The notes beneath the pieces are model-generated. The model was not told the DNA's origin, ran no database searches, and saw only the letters and a program-made list of their open reading frames with translations. The translations under genes and the position numbers were made by a program. A DNA stretch of 64,000 nt from NCBI RefSeq assembly GCF_004104355.1, contig NZ_RJLM01000001.1, positions 724,711 through 788,710 of the forward strand, in the 5' to 3' direction. This document shows, one piece after another, positions 55,060 to 64,000 of this stretch (positions are counted from its first letter, which is position 1; every line of letters begins with the position of its first letter). The stretch is from Photobacterium chitinilyticum. Lineage in GTDB: Bacteria > Pseudomonadota > Gammaproteobacteria > Enterobacterales > Vibrionaceae.

Positions 55060-55254
55060 ATGCCAAAGATGAAATCCAACAAAGGTGCTGCTAAGCGTTT
55101 CAAGAAAACTGCTGGTGGCTTTAAGTTTAAGCACGCGACTAAGCGTCACATCCTTACTAAACGTACTACTAAGAACAAGCGTCAGCTTCGTCCAAATGCG
55201 ATTCTTCCAGCATGTGAAGTTGCAGCAGTTGCACGTATGCTTCCGTTCGCTTAA
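55060..55254 (+). CDS. rpmI: 50S ribosomal protein L35
   Basis: Basic protein of 64 residues ([20 protein letters not shown] start, [17 protein letters not shown]), exactly the usual L35 length. ATG 55060 follows GGAG; an in-frame codon at 55045 is discarded. It is placed between infC and rplT as in most bacteria. Confidence 0.97.
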   Translation: MPKMKSNKGAAKRFKKTAGGFKFKHATKRHILTKRTTKNKRQLRPNAILPACEVAAVARMLPFA

Positions 55255-55295
55255 TAGTTTTTAGTTTTATATTTTAATTTAGTTAGGAGTCTCCT

Positions 55296-55649
55296 ATGCC
55301 TCGCGTAAAACGTGGTGTACAAGCACGTGCACGTCACAAGAAAGTTCTTAAACAAGCTAAAGGTTACTACGGAGCACGTTCACGTGTTTACCGCGTAGCT
55401 TTCCAGGCTGTTACTAAAGCTGGTCAGTATGCTTACCGTGACCGTCGCAACAAGAAACGTACTTTCCGTCAACTTTGGATTGCACGTATCAATGCTGCAG
55501 CACGCCAGAATGGCATGTCTTATAGCCGTCTAATCAACGGTCTTAAGAAAGCATCTATCGAAATCGATCGTAAGATCCTTGCTGATATCGCAGTATTCGA
55601 CAAAGCTACTTTCACAGTACTAGTTGAAAAAGCGAAAGCTGCACTGTAA
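55296..55649 (+). CDS. rplT: 50S ribosomal protein L20
   Basis: Basic protein of 117 residues that begins 50S assembly and, in E. coli, represses rpmI-rplT translation by binding the mRNA. It starts [20 protein letters not shown] and contains [24 protein letters not shown]-type sequence typical of L20. AGTTAGGAG precedes the ATG. Confidence 0.97.
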   Translation: MPRVKRGVQARARHKKVLKQAKGYYGARSRVYRVAFQAVTKAGQYAYRDRRNKKRTFRQLWIARINAAARQNGMSYSRLINGLKKASIEIDRKILADIAVFDKATFTVLVEKAKAAL

Positions 55650-55668
55650 TTTCAGTCCAGTTTGATGG

Positions 55669-55698
55669 AAAAGGAGAGCCTCGGCTCTCCTTTTTTTT
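55669..55698 (+). terminator. Terminator of the thrS-rplT operon
   Basis: Stem GGAGAGC/GCTCTCC extended by A-T pairs and followed by eight T residues, 20 bases past rplT. Confidence 0.93.
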
Positions 55699-55997
55699 AT
55701 GTGCTGTTTTGTCTCGTCCCTCCCTCTATGACGTTATGATTCGTTAAGCAAACTACCTTCCTGTCTCTTCCCTATGTTGATATTTGTTGTTAGATATCAG
55801 CCAAGAAATCATGATGATGTGTGTCACTTTTGTTTGATAATTGATGTACAGCCGAATGTTTTAATGGGATTTCTCTCGATATTTTCTGTGGCTAGCTAGT
55901 TTCATATTTGGAATTTCACATTTATCTGCTTGGTTTGTTATGTGGTGTAAGCAATTGAATTATTTACATATCAATCACTAATCAAGAGGGCGACAAA
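55699..55997. other. Intergenic region upstream of the protease gene
   Basis: About 300 AT-rich bases that must contain the protease promoter. No gene or recognised operator seen. Confidence 0.4.
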
Positions 55998-57314
55998 TTG
56001 AAATCAATAGGAAGTTTAACGTTAGCTGCTGCGATGTTGTTTTCTGTACCGGCTGTTGCTGAGCATGGGAATGGTGTCTCTCCGAAAAACGAACCTCGTA
56101 TTGTTGGCGGTAAGCCTGCCAATGCGGCTGATTGGGGGTTCTATACCCAAATAGTCAGCCGAAACAGTAACCGTTCATATTGTGGCGCGAGTTATTTGGG
56201 CGACGGCTATGTGCTAACAGCGGCACATTGTGTTAATGGTGATTCACCCAATCAAATAGCGGTTAAAATTGGTGGGATGAAATATAACGGCACTGATGGT
56301 CAAAGAGCCAATGTGACAAATATTTATGTACACCCGAACTTCAATTCCCAAAATTTGGCTAACGATATTGCACTATTGAAGCTTGACCATGCGCCTGTCG
56401 GTGCTCAATCGGTTGAGATAGCTCAAGGTGCATTGACTCAGTATGCTACTGTCGGTGACTGGTTAGCTGTAGCTGGGCTTGGTCGGATTAAAGAAGGAGG
56501 AAGTACACCTTCAGTATTAATGGAGGTGGACGTGCCATTGATTTCGGATGCGACATGCCGTGCTGTTGGTGGTAGTTATAGTAACGTCGGTGAAGTTTCT
56601 TTCTGTGCCGGATTGCCACAGGGAGGCAAAGATTCCTGTCAGGGAGATAGTGGTGGCCCTATTGTGCTAAACCGCTCCGGAACGGTTACACAATTGGGGA
56701 TTGTCAGCTGGGGAATCGGATGTGCCAGGCCTGGAAAATACGGTGTCTATAGCGATATAGCGGCCTTACGTCGTTGGGTTGATGGGATAGTTGCCAACCC
56801 GGCCGGCAATGTTTCTGTGGGTTATATCAAAAGCCAAATATTGCCAGGATTTAAGGTCGGCGAGATAAAAGCCCATACCTTCAGCATTAATAATACCGGC
56901 ACCACAAGCTTTACTCTAACTGATATTGATTTAGCCTACAGTGGTACAGCCCAGCGACCTGTTATCAGCACAGATACATGTTCAGTAGCAACATTAAGTC
57001 CTAGGCAAAGTTGCTCTGTTGCTATTGAGTTTGGAGCATCCGCTGCGGGAACGGCGCAGGTAGCCTTAAACTTCTCGACAGATAAGGGGACGACGGTATA
57101 TACCGCTAATGTAAGTGCTGTCGTTTCAGCATCTGGAACGCCTGGTACGTGTGAAGGGACATGGGAGCCAAGTAAGGTGTACAACAGTGGTGACCGAGTC
57201 AGTTGGGCCAGCAAGGTGTGGCAAGCACAGTGGTGGACTCAAGGTGATAACCCGTCAGAGTCTGGATCATGGGGTGTTTGGCAAGAAGTAGGTCTAGCGA
57301 CTTGTCCCAAGTAA
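55998..57314 (+). CDS. Secreted trypsin-like serine protease with C-terminal chitin-binding module
   Basis: Predicted secreted zymogen of 438 residues. Residues 1-21 are a signal peptide. Activation would cut at Arg34-Ile35 (RIVGG). The catalytic triad is His77 (LTAAHC), Asp123 (NDIALL) and Ser218 (GDSGGP), with Asp212 in the S1 pocket, so cleavage after Lys or Arg is expected. Residues about 270-378 are a beta-sandwich, and residues about 384-436 are a CBM5/12-type module (CEGTWEPSKVYNSGDRVSW, KVWQAQWWT) like that of the chitinase at 4123-5592. The start is TTG 55998, with AGAGGG seven bases before. Unlike the VesA/B/C proteases it has no GlyGly-CTERM tail. Type II secretion is likely. Confidence 0.88.
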   Translation: MKSIGSLTLAAAMLFSVPAVAEHGNGVSPKNEPRIVGGKPANAADWGFYTQIVSRNSNRSYCGASYLGDGYVLTAAHCVNGDSPNQIAVKIGGMKYNGTDGQRANVTNIYVHPNFNSQNLANDIALLKLDHAPVGAQSVEIAQGALTQYATVGDWLAVAGLGRIKEGGSTPSVLMEVDVPLISDATCRAVGGSYSNVGEVSFCAGLPQGGKDSCQGDSGGPIVLNRSGTVTQLGIVSWGIGCARPGKYGVYSDIAALRRWVDGIVANPAGNVSVGYIKSQILPGFKVGEIKAHTFSINNTGTTSFTLTDIDLAYSGTAQRPVISTDTCSVATLSPRQSCSVAIEFGASAAGTAQVALNFSTDKGTTVYTANVSAVVSASGTPGTCEGTWEPSKVYNSGDRVSWASKVWQAQWWTQGDNPSESGSWGVWQEVGLATCPK

Positions 57315-57361
57315 CTGTGTAGCCTTTTAATGATGTTATGGCTCGCAGCGATAGTGAAACG

Positions 57362-57391
57362 GAACAAGCCAAGATGATGCTTGGCTTGTTC
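57362..57391. terminator. Hairpin between protease and acyltransferase genes
   Basis: Perfect twelve-base arms GAACAAGCCAAG and CTTGGCTTGTTC around six bases, between two convergent genes. T residues follow on the plus strand only weakly. Confidence 0.7.
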
Positions 57392-57480
57392 TTCCAGTTC
57401 ATGCCGAATTTAATATTATTAATTCAGCGTTAAATTCAATTCTACCGTAAGGGATAGCGAATAAAGTTGTTGAACGGCCT

Positions 57481-58989
57481 CTAATAGTAATGGCTTGCTT
57501 GTTTTTTTGCCTCTACGCTTGGCGTATATACCCACCTTTGAAGGCCTAGCGTTATGCCTGTTGATACAATAAAGATCAGGCTAAAAGTCATTAATGGGCT
57601 AGACAGTACAGCAATATACGGGTTTGCTTCTATTTGATAAATTCCTGTAAGAAAATCCAGAATTCCGCTTGCAGAAAGGGCGATCCAATAACCAGAAACT
57701 GCTGTGCCGACAATAATATGCTTGAGAATAGGAATTGACTGTTGTTCGCGGGAAGAGGACAGAAAACGAAGAAAAGTATAATAAACCATGCAGCATACCG
57801 ATGTGGCGGCAATTAGTGTCATCGGGTTCTGGCTGTTGAATAAGTTTTCGCCCTGGTCGTTTTTGGTATAAATGAATAGCAACCAGAATGCACCGGTCAC
57901 TATTGCAGATTCACGGAAGTTACTGAGAGTTTGCTTGCCAAAACAACCAAGGAAAATGCCACGGATAGAGAAATATAACGTTAAATTGATCGCAAAAGCG
58001 AGAGGGACGAGAAGAGCTTGTAGTGCAAAATTATTATCAACCAAAGCACTTATTTTGGGATCGGAATAGACTCCCATATGCCAGAATACTGACATTACGG
58101 CAATGTTTAGTACGCCATGGTTGAGGTAAATCTCTCCACTATGCTCTCCGGTTTTGGCGAAAATAGATGGCTTTGTTACCGTAGGCAATGTTAAAGCGAG
58201 TGCCATGAATGAGAGTGTGACAGGTATCGTCATTAAATAGTAGTCGGCAACAATTCCACCGTATCCTTTGACGAGCCATATGCCTTCAGCTATCGATAGC
58301 CCGGAAAATAAAATTACCCCTACCAGATATACCGGCCATGGAAACCGCTTGATGAGACTAACGGCATTGACTCTTGCGAGTTGGTACCCGAGGGTCACAT
58401 AGAAAAGACCAAAAAAGAGCGGATCACGGGAATTGATAAAGAAGGTGTTTGTTTCCGGGTTGAAAATCTCAAATGGAACGAGGGGCTGATAGGATTGACC
58501 GCTTAGGCCGATAAGATGAAGGGCGCAGGCAATTGCAAACAACGCGGAGCTTAGATTGAACTTCTTGGCAACAAATTGCAGTAGTACAGCAATTATAAGT
58601 GCTGGCATGAACCACATGATCTCAGAACCTAAATTTCCGTGATAGAAAGTGGCGTAAAAAAAAGGAGCTGAAAATGTAACTGGGTACCAGGATTGGTAGA
58701 CCATACCGGTAATAAGCAGATAGATCATGGTCCAGCTGATATACATCCTGCTCAGTTTGGTAAGGTAGCGTGTGGTGTAACTTCTACAGTTATTTATGCT
58801 TTGGAAATAATAAAGGTAGCCTGCAACGGCAAAGAAAAACGGTACGGCAAAACGAGCAAGGATATTCAGACTGAGATGAATAGAATTTTCGACTTCGCCA
58901 CCGTAAGCATAAAAAATTGGGTAATGAATGACGAATATTGCCATGATAGCCAGTACTTTGAGGCTATCAAATGCGTAAACTCTTTTCAT
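57481..58989 (-). CDS. Acyltransferase 3-family membrane protein
   Basis: Integral membrane protein of 502 residues with about twelve hydrophobic segments. The start RVYAFDSLKVLAIMAIFVIHY and ILARFAVPFFFAVAGYLYYF match the acyltransferase 3 (OafA-like) family, which moves acetyl or succinyl groups onto sugars of polysaccharide, O-antigen or glucans at the cell surface; the early FDSLKVLAI and His in VIHY are the usual catalytic region. The acceptor is unknown and no polysaccharide genes are adjacent. Monocistronic, divergent from pheS. Confidence 0.75.
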   Translation of the reverse strand: MKRVYAFDSLKVLAIMAIFVIHYPIFYAYGGEVENSIHLSLNILARFAVPFFFAVAGYLYYFQSINNCRSYTTRYLTKLSRMYISWTMIYLLITGMVYQSWYPVTFSAPFFYATFYHGNLGSEIMWFMPALIIAVLLQFVAKKFNLSSALFAIACALHLIGLSGQSYQPLVPFEIFNPETNTFFINSRDPLFFGLFYVTLGYQLARVNAVSLIKRFPWPVYLVGVILFSGLSIAEGIWLVKGYGGIVADYYLMTIPVTLSFMALALTLPTVTKPSIFAKTGEHSGEIYLNHGVLNIAVMSVFWHMGVYSDPKISALVDNNFALQALLVPLAFAINLTLYFSIRGIFLGCFGKQTLSNFRESAIVTGAFWLLFIYTKNDQGENLFNSQNPMTLIAATSVCCMVYYTFLRFLSSSREQQSIPILKHIIVGTAVSGYWIALSASGILDFLTGIYQIEANPYIAVLSSPLMTFSLIFIVSTGITLGLQRWVYTPSVEAKKQASHYY

Positions 58990-60340
<1,351 letters not shown>

Positions 60341-60358
60341 TCCAGAGGTTTAATCACA

Positions 60359-62746
60359 ATGAAATTCAGCGAATCATGGCTTCGTGAGTGGGTTAACCCT
60401 GCGGTTACTACTGACGAACTAACACATCAAATTACAATGGCAGGCCTAGAGGTAGACGACGTACTACCTGTGGCTGGTTCATTTACTGGCGTTAAAGTGG
60501 GTCAGGTTGTTTCATGTGAACAGCACCCAGATGCCGACAAGCTGCGCGTAACTAAAGTTGATATTGGTGCTGAAGAGCTACTAGACATCGTTTGTGGCGC
60601 GTCTAACTGCCGTCTTGGTATCAAAGTCGCAGTTGCGACTGTTGGTGCAGTATTGCCGGGCGATTTCAAAATAAAGAAAGCGAAGCTGCGTGGTCAACCA
60701 TCTCACGGTATGCTTTGTTCTTTCTCTGAGCTAGGTATCGATGTTGAGTCTGACGGTATCCTTGAGCTGTCAGAAACCGCAGTACTGGGTACGGATTTCC
60801 GCGAATTCCTTGGGCTAGACGACGTGACTGTAGACGTTGATCTAACGGCGAACCGTGCTGATTGTTTCAGTATTCGTGGTCTTGCTCGTGAAGTGGGCGT
60901 TCTGAACCGCGTGGACGTAACAGAGCCATCTGTTGCAGCTATTGCGCCTTCAATTGACGATACTGTTTCGATTGAAGTTAAAGCGCCTGCTGCGTGTCCT
61001 CGCTACCTTGGCCGCGTCGTTAAGAATGTGAACGTTAAAGCTGAAACGCCATTATGGATGCAAGAGAAGTTGCGTCGTTGTGGCATTCGTTCTATCGATC
61101 CTGTTGTTGACATCACTAACTACGTTCTTCTAGAACAAGGTCAGCCAATGCACGCATTTGATCTTTCTAAGATCGGAGGCGGTATTGTCGTCCGTATGGC
61201 AGAGCAGGGCGAAAAGCTGACTCTTCTAGACGGTTCAGAAGCTGAGCTAAATGCAGATACACTTGTTGTTGCCGACCATAACAAGGCACTGGCTATCGCT
61301 GGTATCTTCGGTGGTGAGCTGTCTGGTGTTATGTCTGGTACTACAGATATCATGCTGGAGTGTGCTTTCTTTGCTCCTGACCACATCCGTGGGCGCGCGC
61401 GTAGCTATGGCTTGCACACTGATTCTTCAATGCGTTTCGAGCGTGGTGTGGATTATGCGTTGCAGACAAGTGCAATGGAGCGTGCAACTCAGCTGATCGT
61501 TGAAATCTGTGGTGGTGAAGTGGCACCGGTTGTGGCGGTAGAGTCTGAAGCTGAGCTGCCTAAGCCGAACAACGTTGCGCTGCGTCGTACTAAATTAGAC
61601 AATTTGCTAGGCCACCATATTGCTGATGCTGACGTGGTCGAAATTCTAGAGCGTCTAGGCCTGACTGTTGAAACTACAGCGGACGGTTGGACTGCGACAG
61701 CACCAACATGGCGTTTCGACATTGCTATTGAGCAAGATCTGATTGAAGAAGTTGGCCGTATCTATGGTTACGACAATATTCCAAATCAAGCACCTGTTGC
61801 TGCACTTAGCATGAACGATCATAAAGAAGCTAATCTACCGCTTAAGCGTGTACGTGACCTTCTTGTTGATCGTGGCTACCACGAGGCGATCACTTACAGC
61901 TTCGTTGAGCCAGAGCAGCAAACTCTGATTGTTCCTGGTGTTGAGCCTCTTGTTCTGCCGTTCCCAATTTCGGCAGACATGTCAGCAATGCGTCTTGGTC
62001 TAATCCAAGGCCTGCTAAATACTGTTGTTCACAACCAGAAGCGCCAGCAACCACGTGTTCGTCTATTTGAATACGGTTTACGTTTCATTCCTTGTGAAAC
62101 TGCTGAAAATGGCATGCGTCAAGAACCTATGCTTGCTGGTGTTATAGCGGGTAACCGTAGTGACGAGCACTGGGACATTGAAAGCAACACTGTTGATTTC
62201 TTCGATCTAAAAGGCGACTTGGAAGCTGTTCTTGAACTAACAGCTAACGATGTAGCATTTGGTTTCAAACCAGCGAAGCACCCAGCACTTCACCCTGGCC
62301 AAACAGCAGCTATTGTTGTTGATGGCAAAGAGATTGGTGTCATTGGTACCGTTCACCCAGAGCTTGAGCGCAAGTTTGGCCTTAACGGCCGTACTGTTGT
62401 GTTTGAACTTGAGTGGGATGCGATTAATACTCGTGTACTTCCTGAAGCCGTTGCTGTTTCTAAGTTCCCTGCGAACCGTCGTGATATCGCAATCGTAGTC
62501 AACGACGATGTTGCTGCTGGTGATGTTGTAGATGCTTGTCGTGCAAACGGTGGTGAATTGCTAACGGGTGTTAACCTGTTTGATGTTTATCGTGGCAAAG
62601 GTGTCGAGGAAGGTCAGAAGAGCCTTGCTATCGCGCTTTCACTACAATCAGCTGAACGCACGCTAGAAGAAGCAGATATTGCTAATGCAGTTGAAGCGAT
62701 CGTTGCTGCTCTTGCTGATCGTTTTGGTGCAAGCCTGCGTGACTAA
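60359..62746 (+). CDS. pheT: Phenylalanyl-tRNA synthetase beta subunit
   Basis: Large subunit of 795 residues that carries tRNA recognition and editing. Visible are the N-terminal EMAP-like domain ([20 protein letters not shown]), the B3/B4 editing region ([35 protein letters not shown]), the B5 domain, the catalytic-like core and the C-terminal RNP-like anticodon-binding domain ([13 protein letters not shown]). In operon with pheS. Confidence 0.96.
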   Translation: MKFSESWLREWVNPAVTTDELTHQITMAGLEVDDVLPVAGSFTGVKVGQVVSCEQHPDADKLRVTKVDIGAEELLDIVCGASNCRLGIKVAVATVGAVLPGDFKIKKAKLRGQPSHGMLCSFSELGIDVESDGILELSETAVLGTDFREFLGLDDVTVDVDLTANRADCFSIRGLAREVGVLNRVDVTEPSVAAIAPSIDDTVSIEVKAPAACPRYLGRVVKNVNVKAETPLWMQEKLRRCGIRSIDPVVDITNYVLLEQGQPMHAFDLSKIGGGIVVRMAEQGEKLTLLDGSEAELNADTLVVADHNKALAIAGIFGGELSGVMSGTTDIMLECAFFAPDHIRGRARSYGLHTDSSMRFERGVDYALQTSAMERATQLIVEICGGEVAPVVAVESEAELPKPNNVALRRTKLDNLLGHHIADADVVEILERLGLTVETTADGWTATAPTWRFDIAIEQDLIEEVGRIYGYDNIPNQAPVAALSMNDHKEANLPLKRVRDLLVDRGYHEAITYSFVEPEQQTLIVPGVEPLVLPFPISADMSAMRLGLIQGLLNTVVHNQKRQQPRVRLFEYGLRFIPCETAENGMRQEPMLAGVIAGNRSDEHWDIESNTVDFFDLKGDLEAVLELTANDVAFGFKPAKHPALHPGQTAAIVVDGKEIGVIGTVHPELERKFGLNGRTVVFELEWDAINTRVLPEAVAVSKFPANRRDIAIVVNDDVAAGDVVDACRANGGELLTGVNLFDVYRGKGVEEGQKSLAIALSLQSAERTLEEADIANAVEAIVAALADRFGASLRD

Positions 62747-63219
62747 CTGATAAACGGCATGTCTTAGGTAGGCAGTTTTTTGTTATTTAAGTCATTGTTT
62801 TATGAAAGCAGCCGGAAACGGCTGCTTTTTTTTGATCTATATCTAAAAATATCTAACATTCTGATAGATAGCGGTATTTACTGATTCTTTGTCTTATTTT
62901 AGAGAGTTATCCGGTATCACTATGATTTAACAGTACTTATTTTTGGGGTGTGTGAATTTGAAGCACAACAGTATGCATGCAATTAGCCTTTTCTTGCTAC
63001 TAAAAATCAATAATTTGATGATAACTTTAATTAAAAAAGTTGGCGGAAATCAGCAAGTTGGCTTAAACTTGTCTCTAGTTAAGGAAGGGCATTTGTTATG
63101 CGATATAAAATGCATACAGATTCGTTGATAAATAGCTTACTCCTTACGTAACTAATTCGCGCAGATATAAATTGGTTTATATCTGTTATCCATTCAACAT
63201 AGTCTTGAGGGAATTATCT
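62747..63219. other. Intergenic region between pheT and ihfA
   Basis: 473 bases, mostly AT-rich, with a terminator and presumably the ihfA promoter. The frame 62943-63128 shows no ribosome site and was not called. Confidence 0.45.
62805..62832 (+). terminator. Terminator of pheST
   Basis: Arms AAAGCAGCCG and CGGCTGCTTT around GAAA, followed by a run of T, 58 bases past pheT. In E. coli ihfA is co-transcribed with pheST, so separation here is notable. Confidence 0.92.
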
Positions 63220-63516
63220 ATGGCGCTCACAAAAGCCGATCTGGCTGAGAACCTGTTTGAGAATGTTGGATTAAGCAAACGGGACGCCAAGGATACGGTG
63301 GAAGTCTTCTTTGAAGAAATCAGGAAAGCTCTTGAAAGTGGCGAACAGGTTAAGCTATCAGGTTTTGGTAACTTTGATCTGCGTGACAAGAATGAGCGAC
63401 CAGGAAGAAACCCTAAAACGGGCGAAGATATTCCAATTTCAGCCCGCCGTGTTGTTACTTTCCGCCCAGGTCAAAAACTTAAAGCTCGCGTAGAAAGTAT
63501 CGAAATCGAAAAGTAG
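63220..63516 (+). CDS. ihfA: Integration host factor alpha subunit
   Basis: DNA-bending protein of 98 residues that pairs with IhfB. It starts [20 protein letters not shown] and contains the HU/IHF signature [20 protein letters not shown] with the intercalating Pro in the beta-arm. ATG 63220 follows TGAGGGA; the in-frame upstream codon at 63172 is discarded. It follows pheT at a distance of 473 bases, with a terminator in between. Confidence 0.96.
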   Translation: MALTKADLAENLFENVGLSKRDAKDTVEVFFEEIRKALESGEQVKLSGFGNFDLRDKNERPGRNPKTGEDIPISARRVVTFRPGQKLKARVESIEIEK

Positions 63517-63537
63517 CAGTTTTAAGTAAGATAAAAG

Positions 63538-63574
63538 AACCCAAGTGAGATGTGTAGACTCACTTGGGTTTTCT
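63538..63574 (+). terminator. Terminator of ihfA
   Basis: Perfect twelve-base arms AACCCAAGTGAG and CTCACTTGGGTT with a following T-rich tract, 21 bases past the stop. Confidence 0.93.
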
Positions 63575-63816
63575 TTTTTAAGGGGGTTAAAAGGACCACG
63601 GCCCTTTCCGCTGTAACAATTTGCTTTCCATACATTACATCTTTCTGTTTGTTCTTTTTTGCGATCTTCTTCTGAAACAAGTTCGTTACAAATATGTAGC
63701 TAGCTTGTATATTGGTTGTGGTGGGTTCCACTGCGATTGATTCTATATCAAATGATTAAGTCTCTTAGTGCTGTGCAGCAACTCACCGTTTAATCGTATA
63801 GACACGGAGGTTGTAA
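63575..63816. other. Intergenic region upstream of astE
   Basis: About 240 bases without a gene. A short AAAGG/CCTTT hairpin lies at 63589-63607. It should hold the promoter of the next gene. Confidence 0.4.
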
Positions 63817-64000
63817 ATGGCGTTTCTGCAGCAGGTGAAAGAAGGGAAGTTTCTTGAAGCGACTCTTGATTTATCGTTAGCATTTGAGCGTGGTGAATGG
63901 ACTATGGCATCTGGTGTTCATTGCCAGCTGTTAATGCGTGGTGTGCTTCAGGTGACACCGGCAGACCTAAGCGGTAACAAAAAAGATATCGTGCTGTCGT
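63817..64000 (+). CDS. astE: Succinylglutamate desuccinylase, 5' part (cut by the window end)
   Basis: ATG 63817 with ACGGAGG nine bases upstream opens a frame that runs to the window end (61 codons). The product begins MAFLQQVKEGKFLEATLDLS and contains MRGVLQVTPADLSGNKKDIV, which fits the N-terminus of AstE-type desuccinylases (RGVLEVxPxxxx...IIISCGIHG). AstE is the last step of the arginine succinyltransferase route, giving glutamate and succinate. The zinc-binding region lies outside the window, so the call rests on the start only. Confidence 0.65.
   Translation, partial: MAFLQQVKEGKFLEATLDLSLAFERGEWTMASGVHCQLLMRGVLQVTPADLSGNKKDIVLS

Overview
The window is chromosomal DNA from a marine gammaproteobacterium of the family Vibrionaceae. 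The evidence is the long-form purC, a NorM-type efflux pump close to riboflavin synthase, the hutIGUH operon with hutC, the thrS-infC-rpmI-rplT and pheST-ihfA blocks, an OmpV-family porin-like protein, a secreted GH19 chitinase and a start of astE. Photobacterium, Grimontia/Enterovibrio or Vibrio are all possible; the genus cannot be fixed by reading alone.

Layout. 1-12 kb holds purC, a UvrD-like helicase, a secreted chitin-binding GH19 chitinase, a BCCT transporter, an AhpD-like protein divergent from a LysR regulator, an FG-GAP lipoprotein and a glutathione S-transferase. 12-21 kb holds a succinate-semialdehyde dehydrogenase, then three consecutive cyclic-di-GMP genes (HD-GYP, TPR-GGDEF, CHASE4/PAS/degenerate GGDEF/EAL) and an L,D-transpeptidase. 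21-27 kb holds a GNAT protein and an RND efflux pump with its adaptor. 27-34.5 kb is the accessory block described below. 34.9-35.3 kb is an array of four tRNA-Val(GAC) genes. 35.5-44.3 kb holds an orphan ParA, small conserved proteins, norM, a diguanylate cyclase, ribE, a CPXCG protein and the yniC/yniA pair. 44.5-51 kb is histidine catabolism (hutH, hutU, hutG, hutI, hutC). 51-64 kb holds ompV, the translation genes thrS-infC-rpmI-rplT, a trypsin-like protease with a chitin-binding tail, an acyltransferase, pheS-pheT, ihfA and the 5' end of astE.

The most interesting part is 30.3-34.5 kb, read as a refractile-body (R-body) locus. Three tandem 86-88 residue RebB-family proteins (two almost identical), a 135-residue protein and an uncharted 56-residue GTG-start protein with RebB-like cores, two copies of a second small helical family, and a coiled-coil protein all lie on the minus strand. 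Upstream is a regulator that joins a degenerate sigma54-activator-type AAA+ domain (Walker A damaged, Walker B acids and GAFTGA motif absent) to an AraC-type DNA-binding domain. Converging on this block from the other side is a plus-strand set: a cytoplasmic N-acetylmuramidase, a protein with two lamin-tail-like domains and a polytopic membrane protein. R-bodies are known as coiled protein ribbons that extend and rupture membranes in Caedibacter and relatives; a Vibrionaceae version with this regulator and possible lysis partners deserves experimental work. The link between the convergent set and the reb genes is inference from position.

Other themes are chitin use (chitinase and protease share a CBM5/12-like module), several c-di-GMP enzymes, and translation genes with likely autoregulatory leaders, including infC starting at AUU.
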